64,000 nt of DNA from assembly GCF_009870125.1 (NCBI RefSeq), contig NC_046679.1, positions 29,264,001 through 29,328,000 of the forward strand. Reading direction: 5' to 3'. The number at the start of each line of letters is the position of its first letter. The stretch's first letter is position 1. The notes below the pieces were generated by a model that saw only the letters and a program-made list of their open reading frames with translations, ran no database searches and had not been told where the DNA came from. Position numbers and translations under genes: made by a program. This stretch comes from Drosophila pseudoobscura. Its lineage: Eukaryota; Arthropoda; Insecta; Diptera; Drosophilidae. Below, one piece after another: positions 34,703 through 44,748 of the stretch.

Positions 34703-36335
34703 CTACAGATTCTTTTGCTTTTTCCTCCCAGATTGTCCCAAACCAGCTATGCATGCCAGCTTCCACAGCAGAGCCACAAGGACTACGATAAACAGTAGGG
34801 CACCAGCCAGTAGGGTGCCAATGACATCCATGCTGTTGTAGGTGAAAAAGTCCAGCTGCCTGCCGGCCACCCGCATGTGTGCTGCTCCCTTGTGCCGCAG
34901 GATGTACTCCGTCCACCAGTTGGCCTTGGCCAGAGCAGTCATGGGCTGATCCCGATACCGAGCCGATGTTTCCTCCGCATTGAGGGCAAAACTCTCCTCG
35001 GTGAGCAGGCGGCGTAGAGCAGAGTTCAAGTCCGAGGCAGTCATTGTTTGGAGCCTGAGGACGAGGCCCAGGCCCGTTCGCTGGACATGATCCATATTGC
35101 GGAACTGATCGAAGAAACAGGGCAATCCCAGCATGGGCTTGCCATAATGGAGGCTCTCAACTGTACTGAGCATGCCCCCATGGGTGATGAAGAGTTTTAC
35201 CTTGGGGTGAGCCAGGACAGCCTGCTGGGGAAACCATTTGCTGATAAAGACATTCTCTGGCTTGCCCGGGAGTTGGTCATCGTCGTATTTCCACAGCACT
35301 CGTTGCGGCAGACTGGCAAAGGTCTGCAGAAGCACTTTTAGCTGATCCTCAGTCAAGGATTTGCTCCGGAAAAGGGTACCCAAAGAGAAGTATATCACTC
35401 CCGCCTCGCCTGAACCCTGCACGAAGTCCTCCATGTCCTTGGGCAGATGCCCTGACTGCTGATCATCAATATGCAGTCCTGCGGCCTCAATCATATTTGG
35501 AACATATGGCCGCGGGGGAGCCAATGCGAAATGCTGATTCAGCAAGATCAAAGCAAAGTTGTTGGTGACCTTTGCCAAAGGAACTTTATCGGCCAGCTGG
35601 CTAAAGTATTTCCGATAGATTTCTTCATGTTTGGGCAGATATTTCCACCTCCAGTTGATCCAGGATACTGAACGCTCCACAAAGTCACTTAAACGTCCGT
35701 AGAATGAGTCCCGATCTGGCAGCACAGCCGTGGAGGTGGGCGAATGGAGGTAGGAAATGGGTGAGGTATTGCCCGCCAATTCATCGATTTTCCAGTCAGT
35801 GCCGTAGGGTGCCAGGCCAATGAGCGGGGCATCGAAATAGGCTGCCAGGCCGTAGAGGGCATCCAACCGCCAAAGATCCACCAGAACGAGATCGAACTGA
35901 GCCTTGCCTGGCTTGAGTATCTCGCGACGCACTTGGTCATTGTTCAGCACAGCCTTTGTGAGACTCACACAGTAGTCGTGGGCAATGTTATTGGAGTCCC
36001 AAAGGGACGAGGCTTGAAGAGCAGTCAAAAGAAACTCTGAAAGAAAAATGTGTAGAGATTTCACCGAGACTCAACGTTGTCCAGAGCCTACCTTCAAAAT
36101 GTTCAAGCACTTCTGGTATTGGAATATCCCTGAAGTTATGGACAGACTCCTTTTGAGGGAATGGACTAACAGATGTGACCTGATGGCCCTGCGATGCCAA
36201 TGACTTCAGATAGGGCAAGGCATAGTAGTAATGCGATGGACTTGGTATGGGAAATAGGGCCAGAATGCGGGCACCCTCCAGGTAGCTGGGAAGCAGCAAC
36301 ACGAGCAGGTAGCAGCACCACCGCAGATCGGACAT
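34703..36335 (-). CDS. UGT-5: UDP-glycosyltransferase, 525 aa, two exons
   Basis: Exons read 36335-36092 and 36036-34703, with one 55-bp phase-1 intron. A signal peptide (MSDLRWCCYLLVLLLPSYLEG) precedes PSPSHYYYALPYLKSL, keeping the likely catalytic histidine H35. This is the only one of the five right-hand UGTs that does. The donor domain has FSLGTLFRSK where others have FSxGSNxxSK, then WFPQQAVLAHP and the signature FITHGGMLSTVES...FDQ at 364-392. A membrane helix (VIGTLLAGALLFIVVLVALLW) and tail KKQKNL (KxKxx) finish the protein. I take the start at 36335 because the signal peptide begins there and the predicted initiator (A at 36371) lies downstream of the earlier in-frame ATG at 36395. 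It is close to UGT-6, which lies 340 bp upstream on the same strand. Substrate unknown. Confidence 0.96.
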
Positions 36336-36370
36336 GATCGAACGTGGCCCCTCGAACTCTGGCAGGAAAC

Positions 36371-36404
36371 TGAGCAAGAGAGAGCTGACCGGCAATCGTT
36401 TTAA
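36371..36404 (-). promoter_or_regulatory. candidate core promoter of UGT-5
   Basis: On the minus strand a TATA-like TTAAAA starts at 36404 and a TCAGTTT initiator has its A at 36371, 33 bp apart. A GATA-type TTCTTATAGATA motif lies further upstream at 36444-36455. Confidence 0.5.
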
Positions 36405-36675
36405 GGGTTTCTGAGCAGGCCCACCATGACTGTGGGTTCTGTTTTCTTATAGATAAGGAACAAAGCCATAAATCAAACAAGAGTTGACCTGGGAGAGACT
36501 TCTGATTACACTGCAACGAAATATAATCACTTTGTGGCATTTTTCTATATTTTCATTTCAAATAACTATCTTATCTTCCTCACACTTTGTTTTGTATAAG
36601 AAAATACACATAATCATAGCCAAACACAAAATAAGAAATTTTGAATAGTTTTTATACCAAAAATCGTGTTATTCC
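36405..36675. other. short spacer between UGT-6 and UGT-5
   Basis: The UGT-6 3' region and UGT-5 upstream DNA; includes the GATA-type motif at 36444-36455. No gene. Confidence 0.5.
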
Positions 36676-38308
36676 TCACTGATTCTTTTGCTTTTTCGTC
36701 TTTGATTGACCAAAACCTTGGCAAAACCTAGCCAACTTCCAGAGAACAAACACCACCAGGATCAAGCCCAAGAGAGCACCGCCCAGGAGTGTTGCTATAA
36801 CGTCAATGCTGTGATATACCAGGAAGTTCAGGTCCTGGCCGGCCACACGCATATGCGGGGCACCCTTGTGCCGCAGGACGTACTCTGTCCACCAGACGGC
36901 CGTCTCCTGGGGACTCATCGGCTGATCACGATAGCGGGTCGACATCTGGCGGGCCTTGTCCGCAAACTGTGGCTCCTTGAGCAGGCGCTCGATGGTATGT
37001 TTGAAGTCCTGCTGAGTCAGGGACTTGTGATCGAGGCTCAGGCCGAAGCCCGCCTGCCTGGCACGCTCCACATTCAAGAACTGATCGTAGAAGAAGGGCA
37101 GACCCAGCACAGGCTTTCCGTGATGTATGCTCTCGATGGTGCTGAGCAGTCCGCCGTGTGTGATGAACAGCTTGACCTTGGGATGGGCCAGGATATCTGG
37201 CTGGGGGAACCACTTGCTGATGAAAACATTCGATGGCTTTCCAGGGAGCTGATCGACCTCAAATTTCCACAGGACCCGCTGTGGCAGGCTGGAAAATGTT
37301 TTCAGTATCGTTTCACGCGTTTCGGCTGGCAGATCCTTGCTCTTCACATTCGATCCCAGGGAGAAGTATATGACTCCTGCCTCGCCCGAGCCCTGAATGA
37401 ATTCGTCAATGTCCTTGGGCAATGGCGCTGGCTTGTGGGATATGTGCAGTCCTCCCACCTCGATCATGTTGGGCACATACGGGCGCGGAAAGCTCAGCGA
37501 AAAGTGCTGATTGAGCAGCACCAAGGAGAAGTTTCGGTTCAACTCGTTGAGAGGAACCCTGGCTGCCGCGTCGGGGAGGTACTTCTCGTAGATCTCCACT
37601 TGTTTGGGCATATGCACGAGGTTATAGTTGAGCCAGGCAATCGCTGTATCCACAATGTTGGTGAGACGTTGCCGGAAGGTCATGCGATCCGTAAAGCCCG
37701 TCGTCTGCAGGGGAATATACGAAAAGGGCGAGGTATTCCCCACCAGCTCATCGATATTCCAGTCAGCCCCGAACGTCGACACCCCAATGATGGGTGCATT
37801 AAAGTGTGCCGCAAAGCCATAGTACGCATCCGATCGTAGAGCCTCCACAATAATCAAATCGTAGTGATCCTTTCCCGGGGGTAAAAGTGTCTCCTGCACC
37901 TCCTTATTCAGGAATACAGCGCGTGTTATGTCCACAAAGAATTTGTTAATGAAATCATTCTCCTCCCAGAGATTCATGGGATCGCCAAGGTCGGTGATGA
38001 TATCTAGAACAAACACAGATGACATTACTCTACACTTTCGAATTGGAAAACACCGAAATACCGTCATAGTTGTTAAACACTTCCAGCACTGGGATATCGC
38101 GAAAGTTGTGTAGGGGTTTCTTCTGGGGAAAGGCATTGATGGAGGTCACCTCGTGACCGCGCGCTGCCAATGCCTTCAGATACGGCACTACATTGATGTA
38201 CTGCGAGGGACCCGGAAAGGGGAATATCGCCAGTATACGAGCTGCCTCCAGGCTGTAGATAGGCCACAGCACCAGTAGACTTATCAGCGCCTGCCGCAAA
38301 GCCAACAT
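36676..38308 (-). CDS. UGT-6: UDP-glycosyltransferase, 524 aa, two exons, catalytic His replaced
   Basis: Exons read 38308-38062 and 38003-36676, with one 58-bp phase-1 intron (GACG/GTATTT, TTCTAG/ATATC). A signal peptide (to about EAA23) precedes PGPSQYINVVPYLKAL: the histidine that acts as base in most UGTs is Q36 here. The donor domain is intact, with FSLGSNVKSKDLP, WFPQPDILAHP and signature FITHGGLLSTIES...YDQ at 362-390. A membrane helix (VIATLLGGALLGLILVVFVLW) and tail KKQKNQ (KxKxx) follow. It is most similar by eye to UGT-5. Sugar transfer may use a different base or acceptor type; some mammalian UGTs that lack this histidine act on amines. Family call certain, activity uncertain. Confidence 0.95.
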
Positions 38309-38811
38309 CTTTATGGGTACGGTCCGATGCTAGTGGAGACCAGAAATACACTGAATCGTGGGGTAACCTGTGGCGCATTCTCCAGACCCCATTAAATAAA
38401 CCTCGCCCCCCATACACATGCGATAACAATTTTAGTAAAGAGCCGATTGTGGTGGGCATTTGTAGGCAGTCCACAACTACCGGCCTCCCCATGCCCCCTC
38501 GCCAGTCTCACAGCATCTCGTAAGCCTCGTATGCGAATACTATATGGCATGATTAAATTGCTGACAATTGCCTCGTCGTGTCTCTCCCTCTGTGTGTGTT
38601 TTTTTCTGACAGCTCCGATTGCAATCGTGATGAACGATTGTCCGGATTGTGCGTGCACTAAAACGCTGATAATGCTATTTAACTTGGGATAAGGTTTAGG
38701 CAAGATTAAGTTATCATGGGTGTTATTATAGGCATATTATATGTTCATTCATGTCTGGAGAATATATAAGACTATAAGATACCAAGACATTTATTAGGAA
38801 ATTCCATATAA
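38309..38811. other. upstream region of UGT-6
   Basis: A TCAGTG initiator-like site has its A at 38352 on the minus strand, but no TATA at the usual spacing. No gene. Confidence 0.4.
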
Positions 38812-39110
38812 TACCACCCCGTTCGGGGTATTGGCATGGTATACTTCAATTTTCGTTTGAGCGAGCTGAGTCGGTCCCCAGAATCTAACAACAAACAACG
38901 CGCACATTGTTTTTTCTTTCATATTCAGGGTATTTTATGGGGAATAATACTTGTTCGTTAGATGCTTCGTGGTGTGGCCGTTCCGGGGTACGAGCATTGG
39001 GCGGGCTGAGTCGGTCCCCAGAATCTAACAACAATACACGCAACCCTCGATGGCGAGGCGCAGAAAAGACTTACTTTTCGGTCCCCAGAATCTGAGAACG
39101 AAAGGTAAAG
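38812..39110. repeat. local repeats carrying GGTCCCCAGAATCT
   Basis: GCTGAGTCGGTCCCCAGAAT, followed by CTAACAACAA, occurs at 38865 and 39005 (140 bp apart). A shorter copy, TTCGGTCCCCAGAATCTGA, lies near 39078. CCGTTC(C)GGGGTA precedes both long copies. Possibly the end of an unrecognised mobile element. Confidence 0.6.
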
Positions 39111-39620
39111 TCTACAGTCTTTGGTTTTATTCATATAACCCCCATAGCCAGCTCTTGTCCTTCCATCTATGAGTTTTAATGACAGTTTTTTTACAATATT
39201 TTGAATTTTAGCTACATTTTCCATGAATACATAAGGTGTAAATGGTTTTAAGTTATGGGAATGTAAAATTGTTAAAAATTGTAAATTGTTAAAGCATCAG
39301 TGGGATACGTTTTAAAGTAAATATTGCCATAGAAATATTCAATTTCTATGATTATTTTTGAGTATATTTTAAAATATATAATTCTAGCTTTCATTATTGA
39401 AGTTAGTTATCAAAATGAACATTAAATCCTGTTCAACTGTCTCTATAGTAGCACTGTTTTCCATTGATTAAAATATGTGACTTTTTTGTTTAATTCGGTG
39501 GTTTTTAATGGCTTAACAGACTTTAGTTAATCTCTTTGATATGAAACAAATAACATAACTAATAATAACTATTATTACAGATAGTAATTGACTGGCTGAC
39601 CTCGACGCTACCCACAATTC
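39111..39620. other. spacer downstream of UGT-7
   Basis: AT-rich DNA with no recognisable gene or clear poly(A) signal for UGT-7. Confidence 0.45.
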
Positions 39621-41287
39621 CTACTGTTCCTTTAATTTGTTCTCTGTCCCACGACGACGTTTGGAGATGACATAACACAAAGCTTCTATTAAAAGCTTAA
39701 GCACAAACAAAATGACGAGCAGTGATAGAACAGCGACAGCCCCAAGCACACCCCATGTATCCAAGCCGTGAAGCTGGACAAAGTTCAACTGTCGTGAGGC
39801 GCATCTCAAGTGTGCGGCGCCCTCGTGACGCAGCACGTACTCTGTCCACCAGACGGCACGCTCCAAGGCAGTTTCCTTCTGATCGCGGTACAGCTTGGAC
39901 TTGATCTGCGCCGCCTCCGCGTACGAGGGATTGTCGAGCAGCTCGTGGATCAGAGACTGCAGCTCCGTGCTGTTGCTGCCCCAGAGATCGGCAGCCAGGC
40001 CGTAGCCCGCCTGCTTGGCCCGCTGCACATTCAGATGCTGGTCGTAGAACACGGGTAGACCCAGTACGGGCTTGCCGAAGAAGATGCTCTCGATGGTGCT
40101 GAGCAGGCCCCCGTGGGTGATGAACAGCTTCACATTGGGATGGGCCAGAATATCCGGCTGGGGGAACCACTTGCTGATGAACACATTCTCCGGCTTGTCC
40201 TCCAGTTGATCCGCCTCGAATTTCCACAGCACTCGCTGCGGCAGGGCGCTTAGGGTCTCCATCAGGACCTTGCGTGTCGAGGGCGGCAGGTCGGCACTCT
40301 TGATGTTCGATCCCATGGAGAAGTAGATGACGCCGTGGGGGGACTGCTCCACAAATTCGGCAATGTCAGCGGGCAGGGGCTGCACCGTTCGCTGCTGTTC
40401 GAGGTGGAGACCTCCCACCTCGATCATGTTGGGCAGATAGGGTCGGGGATAGCTCAAGCTGAAGTGTTGGCCCAGCAGCATCAGCGAGAAGCTGTCCATG
40501 ACCTGCTCCAACGACTGCTGGGCCTGGGGGAAGTACTTCCCGTAGAGCTGCCTCTGGGTGGGCAGATGAACCAATCGCTTGTGCAGCCACACGACAGCAG
40601 CCTCCCACACATTCCACAGCCGCTCCTCGTAGCTCATCTGCTCGGTGCGCGATGACAGCAGCATGGGATTGTAGGACAGAGGCGATATATTGCCCATCAG
40701 CTCGTCGATGTGTCGATCCGTGCCGTACGATGAGATGCCAATGGTGAGGGCGCCGAAGTGCTGGCCCAAACCAAACAGGGCCTCGTTCTGCACCGTCTCC
40801 ATGATCAGCAGATCAAAGGTCTCATGGCTCTCCAGCAGGGCCTTGACAGCCGCATCCTCCAGGACATTGGCGGTGAGCATGTTGAGGAATTCCGTGGTCA
40901 TGGACAGCATTTTCCACTGTCCAGCCGGTTGGCTGAAACCAGCAGCAGCAAAGGCTGCCACAAAAAACACTCTACAATCTCTGTATATCCCTCGATTAGG
41001 TGTGTTCTCCTCTGCTTACCTGCCATCAGTTCGTGTATCTTTGTGGCACCAATCACACGAAAGTTGGGCTCGCTTTTATCGCTGCCAAAAGTGTTGATTA
41101 CCGTCACATTATGACCTCGTCGCGCCAGCTCCTTGAGATACTGCTCGGCGAATATGTACTGCGATCGGCCAGTAAATGGAAATACGGCCAAAATCTTTGG
41201 GCTTTGGACCCTCTCATCAGCCGCCCCCACACTGAGCAGCAGAAACAGCCCCAGGCCCAGGGCCAGCAAAGAGCAGGGAGTTCTCAT
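39621..41287 (-). CDS. UGT-7: UDP-glycosyltransferase, 533 aa, two exons, catalytic His replaced
   Basis: Exons read 41287-41020 and 40954-39621, with one 65-bp phase-1 intron. The acceptor TTTTTTGTGGCAG keeps the frame; a second AG 18 bases on (GGTTTCAG) would break it. A signal peptide (to about GAA23) is followed by a longer linker than in the other copies, then TGRSQYIFAEQYLKEL with Q43 at the catalytic-histidine position. Donor-site features are complete: FSMGSNIKSADLP, WFPQPDILAHP and FITHGGLLSTIES...YDQ at 367-395. A membrane helix (GVLGAVAVLSLLVILFVLKLL) precedes a long basic tail with SKRRRG and ending KLKEQ, which fits KxKxx. Substrate unknown. It would be an ER enzyme like its neighbours. 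Confidence 0.95.
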
Positions 41288-42942
41288 GTCCAACCAAATC
41301 GTTCCGCCAGCAAACGACAACTAATCTCTGACAAAAACCTTTGCCATATAATTATCGGCAAAAGTCGGGGAGGTCTACTGTTTGTATCGGATCCCCAAAA
41401 GAAAAACACATACAAAATATGTTCACTGGAGCGAGGCATTAGATGTTTTTTGTTAATTTATACATATATATATCGAAGGCGTCACCGGCTTTAGCTCTTG
41501 ACAACATTGTTGTTTGTTTATACACAACATTTGAGGTTGTTATGCAATCGTTGAGAGAATATCGCTCTCTCTCTCTCCCTCTGGCTAGCATTTACTCTCT
41601 TGGAGTATACTAGGCTCTCTGTCTTTGTTCATTGCTCTTTCCCTACATCACTCTTTTTTTGTACATTTTTAATTAAACAACACGCCTTTTGTGCTCCGAG
41701 AACTATTTGTCATGTACCCTACACATAATTGAGTGTTGATCATTTAAGTTTTGCTATAGGAAACATCATAAGTAAAATAAATAACAAGAAAAAATATATT
41801 TCAAATTTCAATTGGAAAAATTCTATGGAAAATGTAAGTATTTTTTTATTGAGAACACAATGGTTCTATATATTTATTTATAATATATAGTTATAAGGAA
41901 TTTTTAAGCCGTAAAGAAAAAAGCCCCGAAAATCGAAAAAATCGAGAAAATAAATTTATAAATTAATATAAATATAATTAAATATACCAGTACTTTGCAA
42001 ATATATTTATATATACCCATATATTTATTAAAATTATTTATTGCTTTCACTTGCATATATTTGATTGAAATATATTTTATACTTACATTAAATGTTTTCA
42101 TATTTATTATTTTTATATACATATAGATAAAAAAAATTTTTATTTATATAAAATATTTTCATATTTATAATAAATATATTTCATATTTGAACTTGATGAC
42201 ACGCATTTTTGTTGTTTTTTTTTTAATTTTTGTTAAATCTGTGATAATATTATATATTCAAATGAATTCAACTGTTTTATATTTATATTAAATATATTTC
42301 CTGCAAATTGAAAATTTTATAATATTTATTTTAAACTGTTTTATGGTTTAATTAATTAAAATAAAAATTAAAAAAAAAACCTTTAAAGTGAATTGCATTA
42401 AATTTAATGTAAATTAATGTATTTAAAAACCGAATTATTAAATTAAATATGGGTGTTTTTCTTTTTTTACATGTATATTACCATTTGTATTTGTAGTTTG
42501 AATAATTCTAGAGCTGCTTAACGTGTGCCTTACATGAAGATACGTAGTATTTGCATCTTCCTAAAACCTGTTTTTATCTTACATATAATTAAAAACCAGC
42601 TGCTGTTTTAAATTATTTATAAGTAAATAGAATTTTATTGCGTAAGCTAAATTATAACTAAATTCTGTCTTTCACAAATCAATCACAACAAACATTCCCC
42701 AGGGGCTGTAGTACCTGAAATTCCAGAGATTCCACTGTCTGACTACTAAACTCTGCCCCAAAACACTTAGCCGAATCGTATAAAAATAAAACTTGGAAAC
42801 ACTTTTAAATACGCATAAATAAAAAGGGTAATCGAGATTAGATAGGGGACCCGAGTGTTTGCCTCACTTATCATTCCATTGTCCCTGCTGTAATCTAGAT
42901 AAAGGTTCTATAAAATAATTACAACCCGAAACGAAAATATAA
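41288..42942. other. AT-rich spacer between UGT-8 and UGT-7
   Basis: Very AT-rich, especially 41740-42470, with GAGA/CTCT runs near 41563-41580. TATATG and a TTAGTT site near 41350 and 41322 (minus strand) could be the UGT-7 promoter, but weakly. I see no gene. Confidence 0.45.
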
Positions 42943-44569
42943 CTACGCAGCCCGCTGGATGCCTTGCAAACGAAGTGCCATTTTGGTCAACCAATCAAGG
43001 GCGTGTGTCCACTTGGAAAGCGCCGCAAAGACAACACCCACCACAAATGAGAGACGCAGAAAGATCATCAGGAGCTTGTCCAGACAGTAGTAGTCTATGA
43101 GCTTTATGTGGGAGGTGGAGACGCGCATGTGACGGGCTCCTTTGTAGCGCAGGACATACTCCGTCCAGTAGATGGCCGTCTCCAGAGGAGGCATCGGCTG
43201 ATCCCGAAACCTTTTTGATACAAACAAAGCGTTTTGCTGATACTCCGGTTGCTTGATCATCCGCTGAATGGTTTCGGCCAGCTCTTCTCTGTCTACGGCA
43301 TTGATGTCCAGAATATGGGCCGCACCCTCCACGACCAGGCGATCTATGTTGCGGAATTGATCGTAAAAGAGAGGGAAACCCAGCACAGGCTTGGCATAGT
43401 ACGCGGCCTCGATGATGCTCAACATGCCGCCGTGGCAGATGAAGAGCTTGACATTCGGATGGGCCAGTATCGCCTGCTGCGGCAGCAGTCCGCCCATATA
43501 GATATTGCCGCTGATCTTGGCCGATGGATTACTTTCGAACTTCCAAATAACGCGCTGTGGCATTGCCTCAAAGGTGTCCATTAGCATTTGTACAGTCTCC
43601 CGTGGTAGATCCTTGGTCTGCAGATCAAAGCCGAGGGAAAAATAGATCACACCATGCGGCGCCTCATCGATGAACAGCTTCAAATCGGCTGTGAGTGGGG
43701 GATCCTCCAGGGGGACATGCATACCAGCCACCTCGATCATGCCCGGGACACTCGGACGGGCCGCAAACAGACTGAAATGCTGGTTCAGCAATATCAACGC
43801 AAAGTTTTGCCTGATCTCGCTGAAGCTCTGGTCGAGATGGCCAAAGAAATGATCGTGCAGCTGCCGCTGCTTCGGCAGGAATACCAACTGCATCAGGAGC
43901 CACTCCTCGGAGATGTAGTAAAAGTTGTAGATGCGACTCCAAAGACTGTCCACGGCCTTCAGACCCAGCGGCAGCATTGGCTCGAGCAGAGGCGACGAGT
44001 CATGACCCATCAGGTTATTCAAATTCCAATCGGCACCGCATGTGGCCAGACCCACCAGGGATGCATTAAAATGTGTGGAGAAAGCAAACATGACATCGGT
44101 AAAGCCCGGCTCCACTACCACCATATCAAATGTGGCATTCGAGCGGAGTAGAGCCTGCACCTCCACATTCTGGAGTATATTCAGGGAGGCCTTGATCATG
44201 TAGTTCCTTATAGAAACCGCCTCACGCCATTTGCTAACGGTTGAGCTATATAGGAATTCCGCAATGTCTGTATAAGGAATCAGGAATTTGTGATTCAAAG
44301 TTGGGATCTTAAATATTTCACTCACCCGTATTGGCCTCATAGTCATCCATGATGCGTATAAAGCGCACATTTTCTATGGGCTTGCACAGTTCGAAGGCAT
44401 GAATCACTGTCAATTGGTGACCCCGACGTGCCAGTGCCTCTATATATGGTGTCATCAGTAGACACTGCGAGTGCATTTCAAAGGGATTGATCACAAGAAT
44501 CTGGTCGGCCTCTGTCCGAGCCACCAGCCACAACAGGGTCGCTATAAGCCATTGACACTGAATGAACAT
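42943..44569 (-). CDS. UGT-8: divergent UDP-glycosyltransferase, 522 aa, two exons, no ER-retrieval tail
   Basis: Exons read 44569-44326 and 44267-42943, with one 58-bp phase-1 intron. The signal peptide (MFIQCQWLIATLLWLVARTEA) precedes FEMHSQCLLMTPYIEAL: the SH motif is SQ (Q35), though H33 lies two residues before. The donor domain is more divergent than in UGT-1 to -7: FSLGFDLQTKDLP replaces FSxGSN, and GGLLPQQAILAHP replaces the WFPQ motif. The signature FICHGGMLSIIEA...YDQ at 357-385 is otherwise kept. A membrane segment (LLMIFLRLSFVVGVVFAAL) leads to a tail ending GIQRAA, without the KxKxx signal of UGT-1 to -7. It shares a 179-bp divergent promoter region with UGT-9. It may be active with altered donor or acceptor use. 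Confidence 0.94.
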
Positions 44570-44748
44570 GTCGAACGAGTGCTCTCTCTATGACTGACTG
44601 ACTGACTAGCCCTAGAGCCAAGAGTGCGACGCAACGCTTCAGCGAACACTCAATTACTGATAAAATTTTCGCCAATGATTGAGGTGGTTCCGCTATCAGA
44701 AAACAGTATCATTTTGAGCTGCGACATGTGCGGTTTGCTTTGTGTAAG
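44570..44748. promoter_or_regulatory. 179-bp divergent promoter region between UGT-8 and UGT-9
   Basis: Start codons of UGT-8 (minus) and UGT-9 (plus) lie 179 bp apart. A run of TGAC units (reads TCAGTCAGTCAGTCA on the minus strand) near 44592-44607 could supply UGT-8 initiators. TCATTT with A at 44711 fits an initiator for UGT-9. No TATA box is at the spacing seen elsewhere in the cluster. CTGATAAAA near 44657 is a GATA-type site. Confidence 0.45.
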
